A stretch of DNA of 64,000 nt from Streptomyces drozdowiczii (GCF_026167665.1 NZ_CP098740.1:806001-870000); one strand, 5' to 3'. Positions 18,743 to 28,718 are shown, numbered from the stretch's first letter. Made by a program: numbers and translations. Notes: generated from the letters alone by a model not told the origin.

Positions 18743-19170
18743 AGAACGCCATGAACCACTTCCTCGGACACCGCCGCTCCCGCGAGCCCGCCGGATCCCC
18801 CGGCCGCGTCCAGCTGCCGCTGCCCACGACCCTCTCGGCGAGCCTCGGCTGCGACGCGGTCGGGGTGCCCGCCCGCCACGGCTTCCGCCTGATGTCCCAT
18901 CTGCCGCGCACCGGGTGCGTCTTCGCGGACACCGAGCGCTGGTGGTGGATCGTGCCGGCCGGCTCCGACCTCGACCTGGACTGGCCCGAGCAGGTGGCGT
19001 ATGCGCGGGGCGCGTGTGTGCCCGCGGTACGCCCCCGGCTCATCCATCAGCCCGACAGCCGTACGCCCTACACCCCGCCCATCCCGCTGTTCCTGATGGT
19101 CTGCCAGGTGACCGGTGTGACGCCGTCGTGGACCCAGGCGTACGGGCCCCGAGCCGTCTCCGCCCCCTGA
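18736..19170 (+). CDS. Hypothetical protein of the XRE/DUF397 cluster
   Basis: The 144-residue protein starts at ATG 18736, inside the end of the ATPase gene, so it is probably co-translated. It contains LPTTLSASLGCDAVGVPARH, GCVFADTERWWWIVPAGSDL and a Pro-rich middle (IHQPDSRTPYTPPIPLFLMV). No transmembrane helix, signal peptide or known domain is evident; Trp clusters are unusual. Small proteins of this type accompany the anti-sigma-like ATPase in related streptomycete loci. Function unknown. Confidence 0.75.
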   Translation: MLKNAMNHFLGHRRSREPAGSPGRVQLPLPTTLSASLGCDAVGVPARHGFRLMSHLPRTGCVFADTERWWWIVPAGSDLDLDWPEQVAYARGACVPAVRPRLIHQPDSRTPYTPPIPLFLMVCQVTGVTPSWTQAYGPRAVSAP

Positions 19171-19216
19171 TCCCGGCCGCGCTCCGGCCCCTCCCCGCCC
19201 CGGTCACCCTGCGTTG

Positions 19217-19247
19217 TCAGTGGTCGGTTCTACTGTGGAACCACTGA
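19217..19247. repeat. Inverted repeat upstream of the DUF4132 gene
   Basis: TCAGTGGT at 19217-19224 and ACCACTGA at 19240-19247 are perfect complements across 15 bases, 49 bases before the DUF4132 start. It could be an operator or a weak hairpin ending the preceding transcript. Confidence 0.4.
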
Positions 19248-19295
19248 TCGAAACCCGTGGAATACGGGGCCAACGGGTGTGAAGGGGGCGGGGCT

Positions 19296-22200
19296 GTGCG
19301 TGCTGTGGAGCCTTTCGAGGGCGGTGCGTCGCGGTTCGCGGAGACCGGGGCGGACGAGGACACGTTCGTCTTCCCGGAAAGCTGGCGGCGCCTGGTCCAT
19401 CCCCGGCGCGGGGGCATCGCGAGGAAGCCGTTGCGGGTGGACGGGAAGCTGGTCGACGCGGTCGCGGAGCGGACGGCCGAGGAGCACGCCTGGATCCAGG
19501 AGTATCTGGACGCGCCGCGCAGCGACGCCGCCCTGGTGGCCGAGGTCCGACGCCATCTGGACGGGGACCCCTCCCCGCCGGGGCAGCCGCGGTGGCGGCG
19601 ATGGTCGGGATGTACGCCCCACCCGGGAACGCCTGGGCGGACAGCTGGGTGCGGCTGCACGGGCTGCCGTTCGCGGCCCGCGCCGCGGTGGAACTGTTCA
19701 TGATCGAGCCGCACTGGATGCAGAGCGGTCCCCGCCGCTACGACGCGTGGCTGGAAAGGCTCTCCCGCGCACGGGGCACCCACCCGACCGAGTACCGCCG
19801 TCAGGCCGCCGACCGGGTCCGGTCCCTGCTCGCCGCCGCCGACGACGAGACGTACCGGGCCACCGTCGACGCGCTCTCCGGCTCCCGGACCGACGCGCAC
19901 CGGAGAATCATCGCGGCCTACCTGGCGCCCAGCGAGGCCGAGTGGGTGGCCGCCCTGTGCGCGGACCCGGAAGCGACCGGCGAACAGGACGTCGCGCTCG
20001 GCTCCCTGATCCTCTGCACGCTCGGCTCACCGGACCAGGCGGCCCTCTTCCCCCGGATCACCGGTTTCGACCGGAGCCCGAAATCGATCGCCACGGCCGC
20101 CGAGGGCATCGGCAACTCGCTGGCCCCGCTGCTCGCCGAGTCGCTGAGGACGGGGTACTTCTACGGGGAGGAGCGGCGGAAGCTCGCCCGGGCGCTGGTC
20201 GAGTTCCCCACGGACGACGCCTTCGGCGCGCTGCTCGCCCTCGCGGACAACAAGCAGGTGCGCCCGGTCCTCCTGGAGGCGATGGACCGCTTCCCGGCCC
20301 GTGCGCTGCGGCTGCTCGCCGCGGACACCCGCGACCGGGCGGACCTCCCGGCTGCCTCGGCATCCGGCCTGCTCCGCACGCACATCGCCCGGCACCGCCC
20401 CCTCGTGGAGCGGGTGCTGCCGACGCTGGACGACGGTCTCGCGGCCGTCGTGGAGCCTTTGCTGAACCCGGCCGGCCGCATCGCGGACGCGCCCGCCGAC
20501 GCCCTTCCCGCCGTACTCACCGCGCCGCCGTGGACCCGGCAGCGGACCGCGACGCGTCCCGTCACCGTCACCGGCCTGACGCCGGACGAGGGGAAGGCCG
20601 TGCTGTGGCAGGCCGGTGAGCGGGAGGAGTGGGCGGCCACCAGCAGCTGGTACACCCGGTGCGAGGCGGTGGACGACTGGGAGCAGACGCTCGACTCGCT
20701 CCGCTACGGGCTCGACGCGGCGGACCTGCGCCCCGCCTGGGTCTACGTCCACGGGCCCGAGGAGCGGGTCGCACCCCTGCTCGACGCCTGGGACCCGACC
20801 GATGTGTGGGAGGCCGCCGACACGCTGAAGCCGGTGGCCGCCCGCTTCGGCCTCGGCGCCCTGCCCCTGCTGCTCCGCGTCGCACCGCGCCGCCCCAGCT
20901 CGCTCGCCCCACTGCTGATGCCGTACGTCGACGCCCGGGTCGCCCGGCTCATGGCCGACTGGGCGGTGCGCCTCAAGTCCACGGCCTCCGTCGCCCGTTC
21001 GTGGTTCGAGCGGCACGGGGTGCGGGCGGCGCCGCTGCTCGTGCCGGACGCGGTCGGGAAGGCCGGGGCTCCACGGCGCGCCGCCGAGCAGGCGTTGCTG
21101 CTGATCGCCGGACTGCACGGCGACGCGGTGGTGCGCGAGGCCGCCGAGGGGTACGGCGGGAAGGCGGCGGACGCGGTGGCCGGGCTGCTGGTCGCGGATC
21201 CGCTGGAGCGGGCCCTGCCCGCCGAGATGCCGGAGCTGCAGCAGTGGGCCGACCCGGTGCTGCTGCCGCAGATCGCGGTGGCGTCGGGCGGGGCGCTGCC
21301 GACGGAGTCCGTCCGCCATCTGCTGACCATGCTCGCCCTGTCCCGGCCCGGCGAGCCGTATCCGGGGCTCGCCGAGGCGCTCCGGGTGGTGGACCCGGCA
21401 TCGGCCGCCGACTTCGCCTGGGCGCTGTTCGAGCAGTGGCGCGCCGCCCTCCTGCCCGCCGAGGGGGCGTGGACGCTGCGTGCCCTGGGTGTGCTGGGCG
21501 ACGACGGGACCGTGCACCGGCTGGCCCCGGTGATCCGCGCCTGGCCCGGCGAGAACGCCCATCACCGCGCGGTGGAGGGGCTCGACGTCCTGGCGGAGAT
21601 CGGCAGCGACGCGGCCCTGCTCCAGCTGCACACCCTCGCGCAGCGCGTGAGGTTCAAGGCGCTGAAGGTGCGGGCCGCCGAGAAGATCGACGAGGTGGCG
21701 GCGGGCCTCGGCCTGACGGGCGAGCAGCTGTCGGACCGGCTGGTCCCGGACCTCGGCCTGGACGCGGACGGCTCCACCGTCGTGGACTTCGGCAGCCGGA
21801 CGTTCACCGTGGGCTTCGACGAGCAGTTGCGGCCCTACGTCCGGGACGGCGACGGCAAGCTCCGCAAGGACCTGCCGAAGCCGGGGGCGCGGGACGACGC
21901 GGAGCTGGCCCCGGCCGAGCGCAAGCGGTTCTCGGCCCTGAAGAAGGAGGTGCGGGCGATCGCCTCCGACCAGGTGCGCCGACTGGAGGCCGCCATGCTG
22001 GCGGACCGCTCCTGGACGGCACGGGAGTTCACCGAGCTGTTCGTCGGCCACCCGCTGGTGCGGCACCTGGCGCGCCGGCTGGTGTGGCTGAGCGAGGCGG
22101 ACGGGGTGACCACGGCGTTCCGGGTGGCGGACGACCGCGGTTTCGCCGGTGTCGGGGGCGAGGCGTTCGCCCTGCCCGAGGGGGCGACCGTGCGGCTGCC

Positions 22201-22675
22201 GCACCCGCTGCGGCTGGGCGAGGCGGTGGCCGCCTGGGCGGAGGTGTTCGCGGAGTACGCGATCGTGCAGCCGTTCCCCCAGCTCGGGCGCCGGGTGTGC
22301 GCGCTGACCGAGCAGGAGGCCGCCGGTCACCGCCTCACGCGGTTCGAGGGGATCAAGGTGCCCACGGGCAAGGTCCTCGGCCTGGAACGGTACGGCTGGC
22401 GGCGGGGCAATCCCGAGGACAACGGCGTGGAGCGCTGGATCTCCAAGCCGCTGGGCGACGACCGCCACCTGGTGATCGCCCTCGCCGAGGGCATCGCGGT
22501 CGGCGCGGTCGACGTCTACCCGGAGCAGACCCTGGAGACCGTCTGGCTCGACGCCGAACCGTCCGACTACTGGCCCGGCCGCCCCCACGAGCTGCGGTTC
22601 GACGGCCTGGACGCGGTGACCGCGTCCGAGCTGCTGGCCGACCTGACCGCGCTCACCGAGGACGCCGCGTCATGA
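19296..22675 (+). CDS. Large DUF4132 protein with HEAT-like repeats (frameshifted)
   Basis: The N-terminal part starts at GTG 19296 (AAGGGGGCGGGG upstream) and reads VRAVEPFEGGASRFAETG to DPSPPG. Adding one G to the GGGG run at 19580-19583 joins it to AAAVAAMVGMYAPPGNAW and the remaining frame, for 1126 residues. The long middle is Leu/Ala-rich and repeat-like (e.g. VLPTLDDGLAAVVEPLLNPA), as in HEAT-type solenoids. The C-terminal third is a DUF4132 domain (LPKPGARDDAELAPAERKRF, SALKKEVRAIASDQVRRLEA, FTELFVGHPLVRHLARRLVW). DUF4132 proteins are associated with WGR/MolR-like proteins but have no established function. Convergent with the GH4 gene: the stops overlap in TCATGA. Confidence 0.85.
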
Positions 22676-24022
22676 CCGTACGGCCCCCAGATACGCCAGC
22701 CCCGGATGCGCCTTCACATAGCCGTCCACCAGGCGGTGGGCGACGGAGACCGAGTCGACCAGGGGGTGCAGGGCGAAGGCCCGGACCGCGTCCGCGCGCG
22801 ATCCGCTCGCCGCCGCGTCCAGCACCGCGCGCTCCACGGCCTTCACCGAGGTGACCAGGCCCACCGCGTGATACGGCAGCGGGTCGACGGAGACGGGGCG
22901 GGCGCCGTTGGCGTCGACCAGGCAGGGGACCTCGATCACGGCGTCCGCGTCCAGGACCGAAAGGGTGGACCGGTTGCGGACGTTGAGGATCAGGGTGGTC
23001 CGCTCGTCGCGGGCGATCGCGCGCATGAGGGCGAGGGCGACCTGTTCGTAGCCGCCGGACTCCAGGTCGCTCTCCTCGCGCTCACCGGCCCCGGCGACGT
23101 CCCGGTTCTCCGACATGTAGGTCGCCTCGCGCTCCGCCCGGGTGCGGTCCCAGGTGGCCAGGGCGGGGGTCGCCGGGTCCTTCATCCGGCCGTAGAAGCC
23201 CTCCTGCTGCTCGCGGAGGAAGGCGCCCCGGGTCTGCGCGGCGTCCTGGTAGGCGCGGACGGCCTCGCGGTTGAAGTAGTAGTAGTGCAGGTATTCGTTG
23301 GGGATCGCGCCCAGCGAGCGCAGCCAGTCGGCGCCGAACAGCCGGCCCTCCTCGAAGGAGCCGAGCAGTCCGGGGTCGGCCAGCAGGCGCGGGAGTTCGT
23401 CGCGGCCGCCGACGTACAGCCCGCGCACCCAGCCGAGGTGGTTGAGGCCGACGTAGTCGACGCGGGCCAGGTCCGGGTCGGCGCCGAGGACCCGGGCGAT
23501 GCGGCGGCCGAGGCCGACCGGGGAGTCGCAGATGCCGATGACGCGGTCCCCCAGGTGCCGGGACATCGCCTCGGTGACGAGCCCGGCCGGGTTGGTGAAG
23601 TTGATGACCCAGGCGTCCGGGGCGAGCCGGGCGATGCGCCGTGCCAGGTCGACGGCGACCGGGACGGTGCGCAGCCCGTACGCGATGCCGCCGGCGCCGA
23701 CGGTCTCCTGGCCGAGGACGCCCTCGTCGAGTGCGACGCGTTCGTCGGCGGCCCGGCCCGCGAGCCCGCCGACCCGGATCGCCGAGAAGACGAAGTCGGC
23801 GCCGCGCAGGGCCTCGTCCAGGTCGGTCGTGGCGCGGACGGCGGGCGCGTCCGGGATGCCGTCGGCCTGTTCGGCGAGGACCCGGGCGACGGCGGTGAGC
23901 CGGTCGGGGTCCGTGTCGTAGAGGGTGACGGCCGTGACCCGGCCCTCGGCGTGGTCGGCGAGCAGCGCCCCGTACACCAGTGGAACCCGGAATCCGCCGC
24001 CGCCCAGAATTGTCAGCTTCAC
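22670..24022 (-). CDS. Glycoside hydrolase family 4 (6-phospho-glucosidase type)
   Basis: The 450-residue protein starts at GTG 24022 with GGAAG just upstream. It has the NAD-binding start KLTILGGGGFRVPLVYGALL and GH4 signatures WVINFTNPAGLVTEAMSRHL, IGICDSPVGLGRRIA (Cys metal ligand) and VDYVGLNHLGWVRGLYVGG (Asn-His). GH4 enzymes use NAD and a divalent metal (Cys/His ligands) to cleave alpha- or beta-glycosides by an oxidation-elimination route, usually on 6-phosphosugars. The gene stands alone on the minus strand after a strong terminator ending the P450/conservon operon. Substrate is not predictable; no PTS gene is nearby, so a non-phosphorylated substrate is possible. Confidence 0.9.
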   Translation of the reverse strand: MKLTILGGGGFRVPLVYGALLADHAEGRVTAVTLYDTDPDRLTAVARVLAEQADGIPDAPAVRATTDLDEALRGADFVFSAIRVGGLAGRAADERVALDEGVLGQETVGAGGIAYGLRTVPVAVDLARRIARLAPDAWVINFTNPAGLVTEAMSRHLGDRVIGICDSPVGLGRRIARVLGADPDLARVDYVGLNHLGWVRGLYVGGRDELPRLLADPGLLGSFEEGRLFGADWLRSLGAIPNEYLHYYYFNREAVRAYQDAAQTRGAFLREQQEGFYGRMKDPATPALATWDRTRAEREATYMSENRDVAGAGEREESDLESGGYEQVALALMRAIARDERTTLILNVRNRSTLSVLDADAVIEVPCLVDANGARPVSVDPLPYHAVGLVTSVKAVERAVLDAAASGSRADAVRAFALHPLVDSVSVAHRLVDGYVKAHPGLAYLGAVRS

Positions 24023-24032
24023 GCTTCCGCAT

Positions 24033-24064
24033 GGTACGGGGCGCCCCCGGGGGCGCCCCGTACC
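24033..24064. terminator. Perfect 32-base palindrome terminator
   Basis: Arms GGTACGGGGCGCCCCC and its exact complement abut with no spacer, giving a very stable hairpin between the P450 stop (24074) and the GH4 start (24022). It should end the conservon-P450 transcript; it lies only 11 bases before the GH4 start codon. Confidence 0.85.
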
Positions 24065-24073
24065 CATGAGACC

Positions 24074-25641
24074 TCAGTCGCCGTTCCACCAGCGGGTCAC
24101 GACGCGCCAGAGCCGGGCGGGCCCGCCGGGCTTGCGCTGGCGCGGGACGCGGCCGGCGGCCGTGTCGTCGCCCGTCGCGCCGGACAGCGCGTCCGCCGAT
24201 CCGTCGACCGTCGCGGTCGCCCCGGCCGGGGCGCCGGTCGACGGCGCGTGGGCCCCGTCCAGGGGGGCGCGGACCGGGGTCGGGGCGGTGTGCCGTACGG
24301 CGGACTGGACCTCCCAGTCCTGGCGGGCCGCGTTGGGCCGGCCCATGGAGGGCGGCTCACGGTCGTCCTGCGGGGAGCGCGGGGCGAATTCGGCGGGCAG
24401 CTCCACCAGGTGACGGCTCATGAAGTTGCCGACCCACTGGAGTTCCTTCTCGTCCACCGCGAGTTCGAGGTCGGGCAGCCGCATCAGGAGGGCGTCCACG
24501 CCGACGTCCGCGATGGCGCGGCCGATGTCCTGACCGGGGCACTCGTGGGGGCCGCCGCTGAACGCGAGGTGCGAGCGGTTGCCCTCCATGTTGGCGGTCA
24601 GGTCGGGGCGGACCACGGGGTCGGTGTTGGCCGGTGCGATGCCGACGATCAGGGCGTCGCCGGCCTTGATGTGCTTCCCGCCCAGCTCGGTGTCGCCGAC
24701 GGCCCAGCGGCCGAAGACGGCGGTGAACGGCGGCTCGTCCCACAGGGTCTGCTCGACCGCCTCGGGGACGGTCATGTGGCCGCCGCTGAGCCGGGCCCGG
24801 AAGCGCGGGTCGGTGAGGACCATGCGCAGGACGTTGGCGATCAGGTTGGCGGTGGCCTCGTAGGACGCGATCAGGATGAGCCGCAGGTGCTCGGCGACCT
24901 CCTGGTCGTTCATGTTCGCGGGGTGCTCGACCAGCCAGGTCGCGAAGTCGTCGGCCGGTTCGCGGCGGCGGCGCTCGACGAGGCGGGTGAGCGCTCCCAC
25001 CACATAGGCGTTGCTCTGGACGGCGGTGGCGGTGCCCTTGATCATGTCGCGGGCCGCCTCGACCATCCGGTCGTTGTACTCCTCCGGCATGCCGAGGATG
25101 GCGCACATGACCATCATGGGCAGCCGTTCGGCGAACTCGGCGACGAGGTCGGTGCGGCCCTCCCGGCAGAAGTCGTTGACGAGCCGGTTGCTGTACCGGT
25201 TGACGTGGCGCCGCACGCCGCGCGTGTCGATGCGGGCCATGGAGTCGGTGACGGCGCCGCGCTGGCGTTCGTGGGTGGCGCCGTCGGCGAAGACGCAGAT
25301 CGGCTGCCAGGTGAAGATCGGGGCCAGCGGGTGGTCGGGGGCGACGCTGCCGTCCTGAAGGGCCCGCCAGCGGCGCGAGTCGCGGGAGAACTGCGAGGGC
25401 GTACGCGTCATGTGCAGGTTCTCGCTGTGGCCGAGGACCAGCCAGGCGGGCACGTCGCCGTGCAGCAGGACGGGGGCCACCGTGCCGTGTTCGGCGCGCA
25501 GTTTCTCGTACAGGCCGTGCGGGTCCTGCTCGGCCTCGGGGCCGTAGAGCCGGCGCAGGCCGCCGGGCCCGACGCCCAGGCCGTGGGCCGGGCACTCGGG
25601 GGCGGGACCGGGCCGTGCTCGTAGGGGAAGGGGCTTGTCAC
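24074..25641 (-). CDS. Conservon cytochrome P450, CYP157-like without EXXR arginine (frameshifted)
   Basis: The N-terminus starts at GTG 25641 (TSPFPYEHGPVPPP). The frame then breaks, and adding one C to the run at 25598-25602 restores ECPAHGLGVGPGGLRRLYGP and joins the rest, for 522 residues. The heme loop AFSGGPHECPGQDIGRA keeps the axial Cys. The K-helix reads VEQTLWDEPPF: Trp stands where the EXXR Arg should be, the hallmark of CYP157. The I-helix ASYEATANL also departs from AGxxTT. A 110-residue low-complexity tail after the P450 core (PAEFAPRSPQ onward) is uncommon. It is the fifth gene of the conservon (CvnE position). Catalytic competence is uncertain. Confidence 0.87.
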
Positions 25642-25731
25642 GATCGCTCCAGGGGTCGGGCCGCGAGGGCCTGACGGTCGGGGGCGCGGTGGGGACGCGC
25701 GGAACGGATTCGGGAAGGGGGCGCCGGCGGA

Positions 25732-26346
25732 TCAGCCGACCGGGCGGCTGATGCCGTGCAGGTAGCGCATCAGGGTCATCAGCACATCGCGGCTGGAGCC
25801 GCGCAGCCGGGCGTCGCAGTCGACTATCGGGACCTCGGCCGGGAGGTCCAGGGCCGCGCGCAGCGCCTCGACGGGGTGGGTCGGGGCCTCGGGGAAGGTG
25901 TTGATGGCGACGACGAACGGCACTCCGCGCTCCTCCAGGCGCCCGATGACGTCGAAGCTGGTTTCGAGCCGGCGGGTGTCGACGAGGACGACGGCGCCGA
26001 GCGCGCCCTCGAACAGGCCGTTCCAGAGGAACCAGAAGCGTTCCTGGCCGGGGGTGCCGAAGAGGTAGAGGATCAGCTCCTCGCTGATGCTGATCCGGCC
26101 GAAGTCCATGGCGACGGTGGTGGCGGTCTTGCTCTCCACACCGAAGTTGTCGTCCACGCCGACGCCGGCCTGCGTCATCGTCTCTTCGGTGGTCAGCGGC
26201 CGGATCTCGCTGACCGAACCGACCATGGTCGTCTTGCCGACCCCGAACCCTCCGACGATCACGACCTTCACCGCGGCGGTGGCCGTGGTGGGCAGGACGT
26301 CCTCGCTGCGGGGGCCCGTGATCGTGTCAGAGTTTCTGAAGTCCAT
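25732..26346 (-). CDS. Conservon GTP-binding protein (CvnD-like)
   Basis: The 204-residue small GTPase has P-loop GGFGVGKTTMVG (residues about 32-43), switch-II FGTPGQERFWFLWNGLF (Gly for the usual Asp before TPGQ), a degenerate G4 AINTF in place of NKxD, and IVDCDAR as G5. These features are typical of conservon ATP/GTP-binding proteins. It overlaps the CvnC gene by 20 bases, so translation is coupled. In Streptomyces the conservon CvnA-D is proposed to form a membrane-associated complex resembling eukaryotic G-protein-coupled signalling; CvnD is the switch protein. Here the downstream gene is a P450 (90-base gap). Confidence 0.95.
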   Translation of the reverse strand: MDFRNSDTITGPRSEDVLPTTATAAVKVVIVGGFGVGKTTMVGSVSEIRPLTTEETMTQAGVGVDDNFGVESKTATTVAMDFGRISISEELILYLFGTPGQERFWFLWNGLFEGALGAVVLVDTRRLETSFDVIGRLEERGVPFVVAINTFPEAPTHPVEALRAALDLPAEVPIVDCDARLRGSSRDVLMTLMRYLHGISRPVG

Positions 26347-26698
26347 GCATCACCGCTTCGAGGAGGGAACGGTCCGGGAGGGTCGCGCGGACGATCGGCG
26401 CGCGCGATTCGATCAGACCGGTGGCGAGGAGTTCGGTGAGGAGCGAAGTCACCACGCTGAACGGCAGGCTGAGGTAGGCGGAGAGTTCCGCGACGGATAA
26501 CGGGGCCTGGCAGAGCCGGAGGATCACGGCCTGCTCGGGCTGGACCGTCGGTGACGGTTCCGACTTCGAGACAATCATCGTGACCAGGTCGAGCGCTGCC
26601 CGCTCGCTGCCGTCGGGATCGCCGGTGATGACGTAGAGCCTCTCCGGATCGCTCAGCGCCGGGTCGGTCTTGCGGCGTTCTCGTCGGGGAGAGTTCAT
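26327..26698 (-). CDS. Conservon DUF742 protein (CvnC-like), with TTA codon
   Basis: The 123-residue DUF742 protein has the pattern DPERLYVITGDPDGSERAAL, PEQAVILRLCQAPLSVAELS and SLLTELLATGLIESR, which forms a winged-helix-like fold. It starts at ATG 26698, overlapping the CvnB stop as ATGA. Codon 67 (26500-26498; the Leu of APLSVAE) is TTA, one of only two TTA codons I found in the window. This may make the conservon dependent on the bldA leucyl-tRNA, hence on developmental stage. CvnC proteins are proposed to mediate contacts between CvnB and the GTPase CvnD. Confidence 0.94.
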   Translation of the reverse strand: MNSPRRERRKTDPALSDPERLYVITGDPDGSERAALDLVTMIVSKSEPSPTVQPEQAVILRLCQAPLSVAELSAYLSLPFSVVTSLLTELLATGLIESRAPIVRATLPDRSLLEAVMHGLQKL

Positions 26699-27102
26699 CC
26701 GGCCTGCCCGTCGTGGCGGGGCGGGCTCGTGAGGTGGCCGCCGATGCGTACGACCATGTCGCGCATCCGCGCCCCGACGTGCCCGGCGTCCACCGTCTCG
26801 CCGGCGAGCACCGCGAGGTAGGCACCGGCGCCCGCGGCCATCAGATAGAAGAAGCCGCCGGTGACCTCGATGACGACGAGCCTCATCCGGCCGTCGCTGT
26901 ACGGGATCTCGGAGGCGACGGCCGCCGCCAGGCTCTGGAGGCCGGCGCAGGCCGCCGCGAGCCGGTCGGCGACGTCGGGGTCGCCGCCGTGCTGGGCGAT
27001 GCGCAGTCCGTCGGCGGAGAGCACGACGATCTGGTGGACGTCCGGGACGTCGTCGGCGAGCTCCTTGAGCATCCAGTCCATGTTGCCCCGCTGCTGGATC
27101 AC
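26695..27102 (-). CDS. Conservon roadblock/LC7 protein (CvnB-like)
   Basis: The 135-residue protein is a roadblock/LC7 domain: NMDWMLKELADDVPDVHQIV, VLSADGLRIAQHGGDPDVAD, and VVIEVTGGFFYLMAAGAGAY (dimer strand). GTG 27102 overlaps the CvnA stop (GTGA), which fixes the start; the ATG at 27123 further upstream is not needed. Roadblock proteins act as GTPase-regulating or scaffold partners of small GTPases; here it should pair with CvnD. It is the second gene of the conservon. Confidence 0.94.
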   Translation of the reverse strand: MIQQRGNMDWMLKELADDVPDVHQIVVLSADGLRIAQHGGDPDVADRLAAACAGLQSLAAAVASEIPYSDGRMRLVVIEVTGGFFYLMAAGAGAYLAVLAGETVDAGHVGARMRDMVVRIGGHLTSPPRHDGQAG

Positions 27103-28718
27103 CGCTGATCTCCCTTGTCCCACGCGTCGTCAGAGTCTTCGTCCGCCCTGGGCTCCTGGGGCACACCGTTGGCGGCCTTGGTGAACGCCTCCAGCCAGAT
27201 GCCGGGGGGCGGTTCCTTGCTGTTGTCCTGGCCGTAGCCGTGGCCGTGGCCGTTGGTGCGGCCGGCGGTGGGGTCGGCGGCCTGTGCGGGAAGGTTGTGC
27301 GAGCCGAGCGGGGCGCGGCCCCGGCTGCGGCGCTGCGGGAGTCCGCCGGCGGTCCACTCGGTCACCACGGGCACGTCGTCCTGCATGGCGACGGCCGGGG
27401 TGACCGGGGCGGCCGGGCGGGGCTCGGAGACCACCGGGCCGGTCGCGGGGCGCGCGGCGACGGGGCTCGGCTTGCGGCGCTTGCCGCGCGGCGGCACGAC
27501 GTGCTTCATGTCGGCGAGGTCGATATCGCTGGTGGGCCGCGAGGTGGCGCCGATGCCGTGGGCGATGCCGGGGGCCGGTCCTGTGGTGATCATGGCGCGG
27601 GGCACGATGAGCACGGCGCGCACGCCGCCGTACGCGGACTGGCGCAGCGAGACCTGGAGGTCGTACATCCGGGCGAGGCGGCCGACGACGGCCATGCCGA
27701 GGCGCGGGGACTCGCCGAGGTCGTTCATGCTGGATCCGGCCTGGGCCCTGGCGAGCATGTTCTCGGCGCGGGCGCGGGCCTCCTCGCTGAGGCTGACGCC
27801 GCCGTCCTCGATCTCGATGGCGATGCCGGTCTGCACCTCGACCGCGGTGACGTGCACCCGGGTCTGCGGGGGCGAGTAGCGGGTGGCGTTGTCGAGGAGT
27901 TCGGCGCAGGCGTGGATGAGCGGCTCCACCGCGGTGCCGATGATGGCGACCTTGGCGATCGAGTGCAGGTCGACGCGCGGGTACTCCAGGATGCGCGACA
28001 TGGCGCCGCGCAACACGCTGAACAGCGGTACGGGCTTGGGCCACTGGCGGCTGGGGCGGGCGCCGCCGAGGACCGCGATGGAGTCGGCGAGGCGGCCGAT
28101 CAGGGCGGTGCCGTGGTCGATGCGGAGCAGGTCGTCGAAGACGTCGGGGTTGCGCCCGTGGTGCTCCTCCATCTCCCGCAGCTCGCTGGCCTGTCGGTGG
28201 ACGATCGCCTGGACGCGGCGGGCGACGTTGACGAAGGCGCGCTGCGCGGAGTCCCTGGTCGCCTCCTCGTTGTCGATGATGTCGAGCACCGTGTAGACGA
28301 GGGAGCGCTGGGAGTCGGGCAGGTGGCGGTAGACCGGGTCGGAGTCCACCACGTCGCGCAGCACCTCGTCGGGCGAATTGCCCACGCGCAGACGGTGGAT
28401 GGCGGACGGCAGCAGCTCCTTGCTGATGCGTACAGTCTCTTCGTCGTGGTCGGCGATGCGCCGTTCCAGGACGGAGACGCGCTGTTGGTACTCGGCGTTG
28501 CGGCGGCGGATCGTCCGGCCGCGCCGGGCGATCTCCACGGCGAGCGCGGCGACCACGACGGTGGCGAATGCTCCGCACCAGACGACTGGTATCCGCGCGG
28601 GCTCGGCAACCAGCGCCGCCGCGGCGGCGGTCGCGCCCGCCATCACGACGACGGGCAGCAACAGGGCGCGGGCGACGGGGGCTTCCCGGCCGGCCGGCGG
28701 TGATTCAACACGGGCCAT
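27099..28718 (-). CDS. Conservon sensor-kinase-like ATPase (CvnA-like)
   Basis: The 539-residue protein begins at ATG 28718. It has two N-terminal membrane helices (ALLLPVVVMAGATAAAAALV and VVWCGAFATVVVAALAVEIA), then a coiled-coil region (AEYQQRVSVLERRIADHDEE) and a GHKL ATPase domain (N-box HACAELLDNATRYSPP, G-boxes EDGGVSLSEEA and LGMAVVGRLARMYDLQVSL). No phospho-accepting HExxT motif is evident in the dimerisation region (LLRIDHGTALIGRLADSIAV is typical of the family). The C-terminal 140 residues are Pro/Gly-rich and disordered. It is the first gene of the conservon and the likely membrane receptor. Confidence 0.94.
   Translation of the reverse strand: MARVESPPAGREAPVARALLLPVVVMAGATAAAAALVAEPARIPVVWCGAFATVVVAALAVEIARRGRTIRRRNAEYQQRVSVLERRIADHDEETVRISKELLPSAIHRLRVGNSPDEVLRDVVDSDPVYRHLPDSQRSLVYTVLDIIDNEEATRDSAQRAFVNVARRVQAIVHRQASELREMEEHHGRNPDVFDDLLRIDHGTALIGRLADSIAVLGGARPSRQWPKPVPLFSVLRGAMSRILEYPRVDLHSIAKVAIIGTAVEPLIHACAELLDNATRYSPPQTRVHVTAVEVQTGIAIEIEDGGVSLSEEARARAENMLARAQAGSSMNDLGESPRLGMAVVGRLARMYDLQVSLRQSAYGGVRAVLIVPRAMITTGPAPGIAHGIGATSRPTSDIDLADMKHVVPPRGKRRKPSPVAARPATGPVVSEPRPAAPVTPAVAMQDDVPVVTEWTAGGLPQRRSRGRAPLGSHNLPAQAADPTAGRTNGHGHGYGQDNSKEPPPGIWLEAFTKAANGVPQEPRADEDSDDAWDKGDQR

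Noticed and set aside
20027..22588. 853-codon minus-strand open frame opposite DUF4132
   Set aside because: Shadow frame with Arg/Gly/His/Val bias; the DUF4132 protein is the real product.
22706..25624. 972-codon plus-strand open frame across GH4 and P450
   Set aside because: Gly/Val/Asp/Ala low-complexity shadow of two recognised minus-strand genes and crosses their terminator.
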